This document shows, piece after piece, positions 13,201 to 24,400 of a stretch of 64,000 nucleotides of DNA (position 1 is its first letter; every line of letters begins with the position of its first letter). Where the stretch lies: the NCBI RefSeq assembly GCF_003672135.1, contig NC_039513.1, positions 15,093,591 to 15,157,590 of the forward strand, read 5' to 3'. A program made the position numbers and the translations under genes. A model generated the notes under the pieces. That model was not told the origin of the DNA, ran no database searches, and was given only the letters and a program-made list of their open reading frames with translations. Source of the stretch: Ooceraea biroi. Taxonomy: Eukaryota > Arthropoda > Insecta > Hymenoptera > Formicidae.

Positions 13201-16200
13201 ATGATCTTCCTTTCACTGAGAATTCAGTACGGCATTCAAATGACCAAATTACCAAAATTATTTAGGATTCACATGATCGTTTCTTTAAATTAACCTAATA
13301 TTACGAAGCAAGAGAACCGCGAGTGGTTAATTTCCGACGAGGAAAAGACCGAATTCAAGCTCTTGGAGAATGTGTGTCGTGTGCTTGGCACACGGTCTGA
13401 TATACGCGCGATATAAAATATGCTTCGACCTTGAGATCCAAACACGTGCAAATCTATCAGTATGTATAATAGCTAGGCGGAAACGTGTCTGGAAATCGAG
13501 ACATAATCGACGCATTTTGGAGACACCGTGGAGACGTTCCGACGTCTCGCCGCCGTGGCAGAATACTCATAGTATCGGTAAACGGTTTCACACGGGAAAC
13601 GGTGGGGCACAGGAAGGCGGACTGGGAAGTAACATCTCTCAAGCTCATCTATACAGGTGACTGTCCGAATAGGATTCGGTTCACATGGCGTTGTAATTAA
13701 CGCCGTGCAGATTGATCGGCATCGTGGTGCTCGGTAGTGCGTAATCCGTGTGCCTGCTGTCAATATAACCGCTGAGCATCGTGTGCGGACTGTGGCTGGT
13801 CAGCATGGTGTGGGTGCTATGTGTATTGTGTGTGCTGTGCGGAGTCGTGGGCGGTCCCATGGGCGTCGGGCTCTGCGAGTTCATGGGCTGCGCCGGGGGC
13901 GCCGGCGGCGGCGGCGAGGAGTTGACCTCCTGCTTAACGCGGGACTTGAGGCTGGGCCGGTTGTTCGGGTAGCCGCGCTTCTTGTACTCGAGCCAGAGCG
14001 TTCGGTTGTTCACGCCGAACATCCTGGCCGCCTTGCAGAACCCTATGCCGCCGTAGCGCACCGCGTCGAGCGCGCGTATAAAGTTCTCGTCCGCCTGCGG
14101 ATTAGTCGAGCGTTTCCTTTTAATTGCAGTCTGCGGGCTGGCGCAGGGGCTCTGGCAGTTACTGGGGCACTGCGCCGATGGCGAGGGGCCGCCCGACGAC
14201 GTGTGCTGCAACGTCCCGTGCGAGGAGTTCGGATAGTTCGTAAGAGCGCAACTGGAACCAGTCGTGCTGGTACCAGACGAGTATTGATCGCTGATGGTCG
14301 AGGATGCTGTTATTTCGGGCGTCGTAAACGCCGACGACGCTTGGATCGACAGATTCGTTTGACACGAGGACAGAGCGAAACGTGGATATGTGTGCTCCAT
14401 AATAGTCCATGGTATTCCTGTAGAACAGACCGATTGATCTTTGGTCAGAGCACAGGAATTATATCAATTCGCTGATGCCTTGCGTTTACGGCAAAGACAA
14501 GTGATAATAAAGTGAAATAGTAATGTGATTAATATTAGAAACAGTATGAAATAAATAGTAAAAATTCATTATCGAACGATCTTTAATTACAGTCTATTTT
14601 TCATAATTTTACGAATAATTAATGTATTCCCACAGAAAAAAATTGCATCTCAGCAGTAACATCGCGTCAAAATCAGCTTCGATTGAACGACGCAATCTTT
14701 ACATGATTTTATATTACGACGTTATTACGTAACGTAACGTAACTCGAACAACATGTGAGTAATTACAATGTAGTAGTAATATATCAGCTATAGATACATG
14801 TATATATATCTCCATAGAAAACAAGGCATACATAAATCTAATAAAAATATAAATGGTTTATTCTATGATATGTAGAAAAACGATACTAAGCTAAGTAAGC
14901 GACAGATGATAGATATTAAAAATAAAAAAATCTTGTGAAGAAACAATATATGAGCGTATTAAAAATATGGAGTTGCGGCATGGCACAGATACATTTTTCA
15001 GCACATCGTTGTTCGAAACCATTGAGATACATTGTGTACAGCGGCGGTATATATCACGTTTCTAACGAGTACAGAGTAAGGCACACATACACACTCCGTT
15101 AATGTCAAAGGCCCGATGTACTGTCTTCTTCCGGAAATAATGTAACATATCTGTGTGCTATGTATCTGTGTACCATGGTGATTTCCTTTCATGAATGAGA
15201 AAGAATTTCTTTTTCTTTGCACACTCGCATTTATCGTTAGAGAATTTTCAATTCCTGAAATTTCGCTCTATTTTCATGTCAAACATCTGTTGATTCTCCT
15301 TGTGCAGTACATTTAAACGCATCTGTGCCAGCATATAATGTGTGTAAATTTCTCGCTTGTCGACATGCAGTTCAAATACCCACCACAAAACAGTATGCAA
15401 AAATACATAAACAATCAATTATCGCGATTTTTGCTTGTAGAAAGGGTGTCATGCAATCTATCGCAAGTTGTTGAATCGTTCTGCATAACTTTACGATATT
15501 TATAATCTATTAAAAAATCATATCATTAAATGTATAACATAGCTAACTATTCGCATATCCTATCAAATTAAAACGTATGTTCTCAAATTTTCGTATTACG
15601 TTACGCTTACGTATACGGAGACATCTACGTCACTAACATTATATCATTCAATCTGTTATATAATCGATAAAGAAATGATTCAACTAAAGTATCTTACAAA
15701 AATAAAAAAAATTAAATATCTATCGAATAAATAATTATAGATAGTTATAGAATAAATAGTTGTGAATATATATAACATATTCTGTGCTTTCTCACTTATT
15801 TCAAATTCAAATTCCAGAAAAATTATATGCCACGCTTACAAATCGTATGCTTTTGGAAAGGAATAAAAATAGTGAAATCTTTTTTCCTTCTTTCTCTCGA
15901 AATATTGATGTTGCATATTAAAATATTAAGATTTATTTTAAAAATAACTGTTTTTTCATTATATTAATTCTTGTATATGTTATCTCTCTTCTTTTATATT
16001 TTATTCATAAAATGTCCATAAATGATAAAACTTTATATATTATCCATAAATAGTAATATTATATTCTGAATATGTATAATACACCTAAGATCTCAAAATT
16101 ATATGTGTATAGTTTATAATATATTTTTATATCTTCCTTTTTTGCTTCTAAATGTATCTTTCAATGATTAACAAAACGCACAACACTTTTTAAAACAAAT

Positions 16201-17513
16201 ATTTAGGTGAAAATATTTAAATAATTCCCATCCTTTTTATGAGTTACAAAATTTATGATCGAATAATATGAGACATGAAATATAAAAAACAGAAATAATA
16301 ACATTTGCATCTCTTTTATATATAATTCAATTTCCGATATACACGTATACTGATTTTTTTCTGTGCATACATTACAACATGTAATGCTATCATCTTATTT
16401 GTGGAAAGAGAAACAGAGAGGAAGAGAGAGAGAGAGAGAAACGGGAGGAAGAGATCTCTACTTGAAACATATATCTTACCTTGATGAGTGGATGGTTGTG
16501 AAGAAACAGAACTTTGTCCAATGTTTCCTGCCGACTGTTGACTCACATCCTGAAGCGAACCGTCACTCTGGGCTGGTGTGTTAGCAGAACTAGTTTCCAT
16601 ATTACTCATCTAAAAGGAGCATCACGCGTGTTACCAGAGCAACGTATCTTTGTTTCAAGAATTTTTTAACACGGATTTTCAACAATTTTTATATATCAAT
16701 TTTAATACAAATTTTGAACAATCTTTATCCACTCGAATTATGATCGATTATTACTTACAATTGATATTTGATCTTCGTCAATACTGCCTTGAGATTCCGT
16801 ACTAGTATTCACTGGTCGCCTCAGGTTCTCTCCACTGTCTTGCGACACAATCAAAGGTTCAGGTTTCACGATGTTAGTCGCGACCAGTGTTATTTCGTTA
16901 ATCTCTTCCGGCTTGTCGCCGGAACCGGACGTCGACCCCGTCGAAGACTTCCTCAACCTTTTTCTGCGGAAAGAGGGAGATAACGGCGACGGACTCGGTG
17001 AACAGGATTCGCCACGGTCTCCGCCACCCGTTTCGCTGCTTCCACTGGGCCACTTAGTTAACGATGCCGTATGCATCTCTGCGAGTCCCTTTATCTTTAA
17101 ACTCTCCGCCGTCTGTGAAATATGAGACATGTCACTTATTAAGATCTGTCAAGTGTAACATGAAATAATTGCTTGACTGCTGATAGAGTAGCTTTCTTTA
17201 CCTTTATGATGGACGGCAGTTGATCTTGCGATATGTTCACTTCCCCGTAGTACATAAAGTCCACCATAATCTTGAGGTCGGAAAATTTGATATCCTTAAG
17301 TATAACAATAGGATGCTGACAAGGATTCATCGTGAACAGCGACTGAAAATATGTACTGCATGCCGACAGTACAACTTTGTGGGCCTGAATTTGCCTGCCT
17401 TCAGCAGCCAGAGTAACGTCCACCAAGGTTTCGTTAGTCAGCAAGTTGGAAAAGACCGAAATGAAATTCGGCTGATGATTGTTCCACCGCAAACAGAACT
17501 GTTGCATAGACAT
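10026..17513 (-). CDS. BTB-domain transcription factor gene with alternative 3' exons
   Basis: This gene has three shared exons (17202-17513, 16759-17112, 16480-16609) followed by a choice of 3' ends. Isoform A uses 13681-14417 and encodes 510 residues (BTB plus psq helix-turn-helix). Isoform B uses about 10584-11158 and 10026-10295 and encodes about 546 residues (BTB, Pro/Ser linker, zinc ribbon). All joins keep phase: shared exon 3 ends in phase 1, and both alternative acceptors supply the missing two bases. The first of two nearby ATGs, at 17511-17513, is taken as the start. This common-BTB, variable-tail design is known from insect lola, mod(mdg4) and tramtrack loci, and the product should be a nuclear DNA-binding regulator. 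I cannot tie it to one named gene: the BTB resembles the lola/mamo/tramtrack group, but neither tail seen here has C2H2 fingers. A 5' UTR exon is likely further upstream. Confidence 0.8.
10584..11158 (-). CDS. Alternative exon B1: Pro/Ser-rich linker
   Basis: The exon encodes about 191 residues rich in Pro, Ser, Thr and His. It begins TKRTRLLIRQPRVKKEP, carries HTMLVSHQPN, then an acidic patch (KTEEEGYEE), and ends LRRASSSPQ at a CAG|GTAGAC donor. A second in-frame donor (AAG|GTATTA, 24 bases on) would also work. The acceptor at 11159-11160 has a weak pyrimidine tract but is the one that keeps phase with the shared phase-1 exon; an acceptor 10 bases upstream would fit only a phase-0 partner. 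The RVK.E and HTML.SH motifs recall the region after the psq domain in exon A, so the two tails may be related. No folded domain is visible in this exon. Confidence 0.7.
11159..13680 (-). other. 3' UTR of psq isoform and upstream sequence of alternative tail B
   Basis: AT-rich and without supported coding sequence. Immediately downstream of the psq-isoform stop this must contain that isoform's 3' UTR and polyadenylation signals. For isoform B the whole interval is intronic. Overlapping frames near 13.3-13.7 kb on both strands show no protein-family signal. Confidence 0.55.
13681..14417 (-). CDS. Alternative terminal exon A: psq-type helix-turn-helix
   Basis: The acceptor TGTTCTACAG and the phase-1 join fit the preceding shared exon, and the exon runs to its own TAA at 13681-13683. 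After about 90 Ser/Thr-rich residues comes a basic KRKR run and a helix-turn-helix of the pipsqueak class: FIRALDAVRYGGIGFCKAAR, then MFGVNNRTLWLEYKKRG (roughly isoform residues 365-420). A SLKSRVKQE segment, a Pro-rich stretch and a His/Thr-rich tail with repeated HTML..SH follow. The psq domain binds DNA through a basic helix-turn-helix. The GC content is far above that of the flanking introns. Confidence 0.87.
14418..16479 (-). other. Intron before the psq exon (2.06 kb)
   Basis: AT-rich non-coding sequence between the shared exon ending at 16480 and the psq exon starting at 14417. It starts with GTAAGA and ends with CTACAG when read on the minus strand. I searched it for further psq-like or zinc-finger alternative exons and saw none. 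A GA-rich simple repeat lies at about 16410-16440, close to its 5' end. Confidence 0.7.
16480..16609 (-). CDS. Third coding exon: Ser/Gln-rich linker
   Basis: The exon is 130 bases, begins ATGAGTAATATGG right after a CTTTTAG acceptor, and ends with CAAG before GTAAGA (phase 1). It encodes a Ser/Gln/Thr-rich linker (TPAQSDGSLQDVSQQS and onward) with no domain. Its phase-1 end is what permits splicing to either the psq exon or the 11158 exon. Confidence 0.8.
16759..17112 (-). CDS. Second coding exon: end of BTB and Ser-rich linker
   Basis: The exon encodes 118 residues, in phase 0 at both ends (acceptor TTTCACAG, donor GTAAGT). It starts with the BTB C-terminal helix (TAESLKIKGLAEM). A low-complexity Ser/Pro/Gly linker follows, with a basic patch (RRKRLRK), a possible nuclear localisation signal, and then an acidic Ser/Thr-rich stretch. 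Such linkers are typical between the BTB and the DNA-binding tail. Confidence 0.88.
17202..17513 (-). CDS. First coding exon: BTB/POZ domain
   Basis: The exon encodes 104 residues from MSMQQFCLRWNNHQ to a lysine directly before a GTAAAG donor. It shows the insect ttk/bab-type BTB signature: QQFCLRWNNHQ at the start, LVDVTLAAEG, QAHKVVLSACSTYF, HPIVILKD and FMYYGEVNISQDQLP. The BTB fold finishes in the next exon with TAESLKIKGLAEM, a standard intron position for this family. The domain mediates homo- and heterodimerisation of transcription factors. An upstream acceptor near 17550 suggests a spliced 5' UTR. Confidence 0.92.
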
Positions 17514-18781
17514 TGTGACGAGCTGGTGAGTAACTTGCAAATACCAACTGGAACATGAAAACAGAAACATGATTATTGCGTTGTTACGGATTACGCAAAT
17601 GTCACGAGTAGTGTCAGAATGATGAAATAACTTGAACTCCCACAAAGTAATTTTCACTACATGACAACGCCAAAGATTAAATATTCGAAACCTTTGTGCA
17701 AGAACTTGGAAAAATAAAATATATCATGCGAAGTTACACTTGGTTGCCCAATAACGTTCCTTCGTCAAACAATATGACCGTGATAAAAATGAAAACAAAT
17801 GTTCAATTAAAGAACAGTCTTGAATGGAAACTGTAAAAGAATGTCTTGATCTATTTGGAGAGCTTCCCGATGGTTGGCATAATTGCGAAAACAATGCAGA
17901 GTGTCACACAAGTTGAAACCATGTCGTTGTAACTTGGGCGACACTGTCAAACGTCACGCTGAAAACACGCGACGTAACAGTAAACAACGCGTAAACAAGG
18001 CTCGCGAGAATTTCCTCTTCACGATTACGCGCGGGTCGAACTTGCAAACGGACATGACAACTATGATGCTAGTGATGATGATGATGATGATATTGGATGA
18101 TAATGATGATGATGATGACGACGACGACGATGATGATAACAAGGACGATGCCAATGCCCGATGACGCTGGGAGCGGAAAAAAGGGAAGAGAGAGAGAAAA
18201 ATCAGTGGGACTCACTTCGGTTTCGAAATGTCGCGTCACGCGATTCGACGTCGTAAGACTGCTGCCGCGTTGCCGACGAAGGGTTCGTCTCGTCGTTCCG
18301 TCTCGCCGGTCCGTCGCTCGTTCAAACAACAACACACCTCGCCGCCATGGAGCGCACGAAATTTTCCACAACAAACTGAGCGATGACGCTTGTGTAATTC
18401 GCGAGTGACGTCATGGACGAGGGAGGATTTACGGCGACGCCGCTGCCGCACCAACGCCGGATCCCCGCGCGCGCCGCCGACTTTTCGCACGAGTCACGCG
18501 CGAATGCTTACACGGCCGTGATGAAATGTCACACGCACGTCGCGCGGAACGATTGCACGCGATCGGAAAATATGCGAGATCGTATCATCACGCGTGCGTC
18601 CTCGCAAAATCTAACTTGATCAATATAACGCGTAGCGACTTGAAGAAAGTCACCGCGCTTTAGTTGCTACCAACATCGGGGACCAATCACGCACTTGTTC
18701 GCAAGTTCTCTTTTCACTAATGCAGAATCACTGGATGGAGGAAAATGCTAGTTACAAATCGAATTGGACAACTATCGATAA
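17514..18781. promoter_or_regulatory. 5' flank / probable promoter region of the BTB gene
   Basis: The sequence from about 17.9 to 18.65 kb is richer in G+C and CpG than its surroundings and lies directly upstream of the BTB coding start, so it is the likely location of the promoter and 5' UTR exon(s). A GAT/GAC trinucleotide repeat lies at about 18062-18140. Open frames here on both strands come from that repeat and from GC bias. The transcription start cannot be fixed from sequence alone. Confidence 0.4.
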
Positions 18782-19454
18782 AGGTGCCTTTTCATGCAGC
18801 GAATTTTTCGCCGCGAAGTGGCGAATAATTCGCCACGAATAGTTTGTGAGCGTCACATCTGTATGGTTGCGTGTCAACAATAGTAAGAAAATATTATACA
18901 TAGTTGTTTTGAAATTCTTTTAAATATTATATTTAACAAATATAGATTAAATTATTACTTTGTAGGAAAATCTTGAAATCTTTGTAATGGACGACGAGTC
19001 GGTTATAAACTGGACTTGGTATAACCACCAACTGCAGTGGTTATTGCATATGTACAATATGTACAATAAGCAAATTATTATTATATTGTGCAGAAAAGGA
19101 AAGCTGCTACAGTTGCAGCTACACTTTTACATTTGAGAAAAAGTGGAAAAAAAAGATATTGTAAAAAGAAATATTGGATAGCACCCATTTTTCAAGAAAG
19201 GAAAGTGTATGAATTCTTTCATGCTGTACTACCTAAACTCGTTTTAGAAGATTTGAGATTTAATAATTACATACGCATGTCTGCAACTCAATTTGAAAAG
19301 TTAACATTCTTAGTTGGAGCAGACATATTCGCTCCTTGCGAATATTCGCTACAAGCTGAAACTTTTCAGCGAACAGCGATTACTCGCTAGCGAACAGCGA
19401 ATGATCACGTGACCATCATTCGCGGCGATTATTTCTCTGCATGAAACGGCACCT
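18782..19454 (+). mobile_element. Truncated PIF/Harbinger element
   Basis: The two ends form terminal inverted repeats, 31 of 36 positions identical, starting AGGTGCC. They are flanked on both sides by TAA (18779-18781 and 19455-19457), a 3-bp duplication as expected for Harbinger. The inside carries a plus-strand frame resembling the N-terminal part of Harbinger nucleases. At 673 bp the element is much shorter than an autonomous copy and has no second (Myb-like) gene. GCGAA-rich words repeat near both ends. Confidence 0.8.
19088..19390 (+). pseudogene. Fragment of a Harbinger-type (HARBI1-like) nuclease
   Basis: The frame contains the segment that precedes the catalytic core in Harbinger transposases: LLHLRKSGKKR, a basic-aromatic YWIAPIFQERK, then YEFFHAVLPKL, LEDLRFNNYIRMS and FEKLTFLVG. 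It ends at a stop about 100 codons in, so none of the DDE catalytic residues is present. It is the remnant of an internal deletion inside the element at 18782-19454 and is not expected to encode a working enzyme. Confidence 0.75.
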
Positions 19455-19457
19455 TAA

Positions 19458-21471
19458 GCTTCTCGCGTTCACCGCATGAGGTCCCCAAGATCATTTTGAA
19501 ATGCGCGCGGCATTTGCACGGCGGCCATTACGCGTTGCGATCATTACGTTTTAACAAGTATTTCGCGTCCAAAACGGTGCTCTTTAATTGCATTATAAGT
19601 AAAGAAATTTGTGATATATAGTGGAAAGTGGTGCAGCGAAGCAGCCGCGGAGAGAATAAGATGCAATCGGAGCACGCGGAAATGACGGTGAGTGATATTT
19701 ACTCTTAAATGTCTGACTCAAGAGCGTAAAGAACGTAACAGCAGCTTCAAGATTTGTGATACTTGTATTATGCATATTTCTAAAGAAGTGTGAACATGAA
19801 CGAAACATACAGGATTCAACGATACATACAATACGTAACATAATTTTCCTACGCAACGTCGAATGTCTAGCTCTCGCTTATAAATTTTAATATTTCAATC
19901 AAACGCGAAATACAACACTAAAGTCGATGTATTTGCGATGGTATGCTTAACTCATGAACTTCATGCAATTATATGTCTGATTGAAAACATAGATCTCTAC
20001 AAAAGAGAGGTGATTCGATTTTTTGATTAATGTAAATGAAATTCCCCGTCACTCCTCTCTCCACTCGTAAATTAAAATTGACGATTTTCTCTGAATTTAA
20101 AATTCTGACAATTACTTTTTCATCAACATTAAAATCTCTTGCTCGGTAAAACCTTGCTTTGCGCGAAGCATAAACGATATTTCCTTAATACTCTCGATCT
20201 GTATATCATTAAGCCCAAGACGGCTCAATCGAGGCAGACTACATATAGTGCAGGACTGGATGTCTATATTCTCAATAGTAAAGAACAGACACAGTCCACT
20301 CCCCTCTCTATCTCTCTCTCTCTCTGTCACCTATGTCTGTGCTTTTAATCCTCCTCCGTGTTACGGCATACCGTTCACTACACTTTATATTAGCAAATGG
20401 CACAGTGCTTTTGTGTCTCTATCAGTTAATCGGAAGCGTTTCTCTACAATGCTCCTGCTTGCTGATTTTCTTTGGTCTCAGAGCGAGACTAAACAATAGC
20501 ATTTTGTCTCTTACTGCTGCCGCCTACTTTATAAGTACTTCTCATTATATATATGAGTCTCAAGCATACGTGCTTCGTTCCTTCATCATTGCTCCTTTCT
20601 GTTTAAAATAATACAGTATCGTACGCTGTTCATTAAAATAATAAATTGGCAAGTAACGATATTAATGGATCGTTTGAATCGGTACATACTTGTGTTGACA
20701 TCTTTTGCTACGCAATCTTGTCGAATATTAAATAAATTAGATTTAATAAATATATTAAAGTACTAACGCATACATAAATAAGTAAAAACGCTTCGATAAA
20801 TAAATGTTATGAATTATGACGACGAAATTATGACGATCATGAGATGACTTGTATATGCATATATGCATTGTACATACATATATGTGATTGTTGAATATTA
20901 ATATTAATCTGACTCTTATACTGACAGTGTCTTTATAATCAGTAGATAAAAACAGATATAGTGAAAGAAAGATGTATCACTATCATTTCAGCTAATCATT
21001 CTTGCAGAATGCGCGTATATATTATGTAATATCACAAAAATGTTCATCACGCGTATTAATAAGTCATATCTGTCAGAATCTTGCAGCCGTCAATTAACGT
21101 CAATCATTGGAAGCATAAAGTCGTATAAGAAAACTTGATAAAAATCTGATCCGATAATACGTTCAATGTAAAGATTGTATATCAAATGAAATATTCGTCA
21201 TCAAAATGTTCGCAAATCGGTCTTAATCGTACGGAGAGAATATCAAGAAGCACTATTAATTTATAGTTCTACTAGTTCGTGATGATCTTATATGTTTCTT
21301 CTTAAGTAACGACCTCGACTTGCAATAATCAAGCGTACGCTCAACGATATTCTTACGTACGCATGGATTATTGTACCGAAATATTCTCAAAAAACGTAAT
21401 AATTGGATACATAAGTACTACTCGATGACTGGCAGTTTTTGGAGAAAAATTCAGTCAGATTATTTCTTGCG
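19458..21471. other. Region between the Harbinger element and rootletin
   Basis: The left part (about 19.46-19.70 kb) is CpG-rich and holds a plus-strand ATG at 19661 that reads nine codons into a strong GTGAGT donor at 19688. This could be a first exon, but I find no convincing partner exon downstream. The rest is AT-rich, contains a CT simple repeat near 20300-20330 and presumably the 3' UTR of rootletin. One possible coding exon is listed separately. Confidence 0.4.
20112..20283 (-). CDS. Possible unassigned 3'-terminal exon
   Basis: Read on the minus strand, this frame ends ...FTEQEILMLMKK then TAA at 20112-20114. It is preceded by SCTICSLPRLSRLGLNDIQ and by an acceptor-like CATCCAG. Residue choice looks protein-like (amphipathic, charged) rather than random. 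I do not recognise the family. It could be an alternative last exon of rootletin, since a phase-0 acceptor would fit the exon ending at 21852, the end of a small unknown gene, or chance. Confidence 0.2.
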
Positions 21472-24400
21472 TTATTTCGGCTGCGGAGTGCTAGACCTGT
21501 AGGGCTGCGGAGCGGGCAGGGCTAATGACGGCGGTAAACTAGCAGTACTCGTCAAGGCGGAGTCCAATTTGCGCGCTTCGTGCTCCAACAATACCGCGTC
21601 CAGCGATGGATCCTGTGCTACGGTTCTCAGAGAATCGCCCAATGCCTGTCGCAATTGTTGCATCTCTCTGCCGGCGCGTGAGCTCCGTAGAACGTACAGC
21701 TGCCTGCGTTTGATCTCTTGATTTAGTTGCTCCTTCAGCAATTGTATCTGCGAACGCACATTCGATGATTTTATTCATTGATTTAGGCTGCATATATTAC
21801 ATAAATATTAAATAAAAGTCTTCATTATAAAAGTGATAAAAATATACGTACCTGATTTTCCAAACGTGATACTTGCTGACGGTGGCTGTGTTCTCTCGCC
21901 TCCAGCAATTTCTCAGCCTGCAGTTGCGCGGCTCTAATTCGTTCTAATTCCCCGCATCTGTCTCTGTCCAACAACGAGTGAGAAGAATGGATGTAACTCG
22001 ACTTCACTCGTATAAGTTCGGTCTCTTTCTCCGCCAGTTGGTTCTCCAATTTGTGTATTCTCAATCGTAATTCTCTATTCTCGTGCTCCAAGCTCTCGAT
22101 ACTGTAACTGGTACCCAGAAGTTCTATATGCGCCTTCTCCGGGCGTTCGTAACTCTTGCTTCGAATAACGCCGCTCTTCACCGCAGTGATCTGACGCTCC
22201 AAGTTACGTTTGTCGGCTTCCAGCAGCTTCACCTGTTGAGAGATGTGTATTTTATACAAGCGCACAAAGTTTAATTTGCAAATTGCATTGTAGATTGCGC
22301 CAACTTGTTCAATATTCCGCTGAACGCGATGATTCATACTTACCTTGTTGTTAAGAGCATCTAGTTTTCCTCTCATCTCGCTTCTTTCTCTTTGAGAGGC
22401 TCTCAATTGACGCAGTAGTTCCTCATCCTTAATCTCGCTGCTTTCTGGCAGCCAGGTGGTAGATAATCTTAATTGCGATTCTAAAGCCGATCGCTGCACT
22501 TCGTTATTAGCTAGTTCGGTCTGCAATCGTGCATTTTGATCGATCAACGACTGATTGGTATGTTTCAAATCACTCAGAGTCTGTTGAACCGTTTCTAGAC
22601 GCTCGATTAATATTCTACGCTCATTTTCAGTATTCGAAAGTTGTTTCTGCATCTGAAATAAAATGTGCATTTGAATTCACAGTTTGAATGAAAATTTCTT
22701 CTGCTTCGTAACGTCTATTTTTACCTGTTTCATTTTTTCGTCGTTATTCTGAGAGAAAATAGTGATTTCTTTTACATTAAGTTGCAACAAATCTATCTCA
22801 GACTTCAATTCGGTTTCTGTGACAGACGCTTTCTCCAATGCCGACTTTAATTGCTCTATGGTGGTTTTCAGAGATGCACAACGCTCCTCTAAACCTGCCG
22901 TAGTACGATTTTGAGCGTCACTGCGATCTTGCAATTTCTAATATAAAAATGACATTTTATATTTGCAAATTTCATGTTGCAAACCTTACATTGTTAATTT
23001 TACATGTAAGCTCTAAATTCAAAGAAACATTGACTTCTTCTTTGTTAGACTACAAGTTGTTTCGTCTTACTTCAATATGTGATTCCTTTTCTTGTAACTT
23101 CATTTGCAATCTTTGTAGATCTCCATCCATGGACATTCTCTGTATTCCCATTTCCGTTGCACGAGATTCGTTGTGCCGAATTTCCTTCTGAAGACTGCGT
23201 TTTTCGCTTTCTAATCTGTTTAGTTCTTGTTTCATTTTCTCCAATTTATCCTAAAAATAAATACAAATATTTATACATTGCAGTGATTGCATGTGTGAGT
23301 GATTGTATATGCTCCTCATAAGTAAATTATACCTCATATTGAGATTTTTCTTCCGTTTCACTGCCAATCTTCAATTCCAAGCTCACAAGTTTTTCGTGTA
23401 ATTGTTCGCACTCTTGTGTCTTTTGTTGAAGTGTATCCATCTAATAATCAAACGACAAATATTAATTAGTGGAATACAAATATGTATAAAGTAAAAGTAG
23501 AAGTTTACCTGTGCCTGATAACCAGTTTGCTTTTGAATCAGTTTTACTTCCAAAGAGTTCTTCTCTTCCTGAAGCATTCGAATGTTAGCCAAAAGATTGT
23601 TGATTTTTACATCTGCATTGCTCCGGTTTTCTTGGAACTCCTTTAACTGTTTCTTCAAACTACTCAGTTCGGTTTTGTTATCGTCCTAAAATTATTAAAC
23701 TTGTCATAAATCGTAATATTTACACAATTGTCAGGATAAGATAAAACGTACCCTTTCGCGTTCAATTTGAACGACTTGTTGCATGAGTGATCGTACTCCT
23801 TTCTTAACAATCTCAGGATCGACATCCATGACATCTCTGTCATGATCTTGTGCTTGATTAAAATATGTTACACATTAAGTTTACATGTCACGGATACTAG
23901 CACATAACAGCTGCAGCCATCGTTGCAGATCGAATTAAGAAATTCTATTATTACCGCGTGCTGGACTCCATCTTCTTGAAGGACTCAATTTAAATGGCAT
24001 GTTTACGCTTCCGTCCATTTGAATACCAGCGATACGGCGTAGCGTAGAGCCTACGCTGCACAATTTCTGCTCCACTTCTTTCTTAGCGGTCTCCAACTGC
24101 GACAACTGAGCATTCAGAGCCCTCACTCTTCCCTCTGATCCTCCAAGACGCGCCTGAAATTGCAGATACACCGTTAATTTTCTATAAATCATCTCAGTAT
24201 TTCGTCGTCACGTCTCCCAATAAAAACCTCTAGCTCCTGCATCTGTTGCGTAGCGTCGGCCAAGCATACTTCCAAGTTGTGTTTTTGACCTTCCAACTTT
24301 CTTTCGTGAGAATGACTTTCCTCGAGGTATACCAACAACTCTTGCTCTCGAGCTCGCCATCTCTCGTCTTCCTTGTCCGCTTGCGTGCGTAATTTTCCCA

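Noticed and set aside
13750..14475. 241-codon plus-strand frame
   Set aside because: It is antisense to the psq exon and exists because of that exon's GC-rich codons; its translation is Arg-rich with no family signal.
18062..18140. Asp/Ser/Met homopolymer-rich frames
   Set aside because: These are translations of a GAT/GAC trinucleotide repeat.
20333..20611. Hydrophobic 92-codon plus-strand frame suggesting a membrane peptide or receptor piece
   Set aside because: No family signature (it does not match the ends of insect odorant or gustatory receptors), next to a CT repeat, and no exon partner fits its phase.
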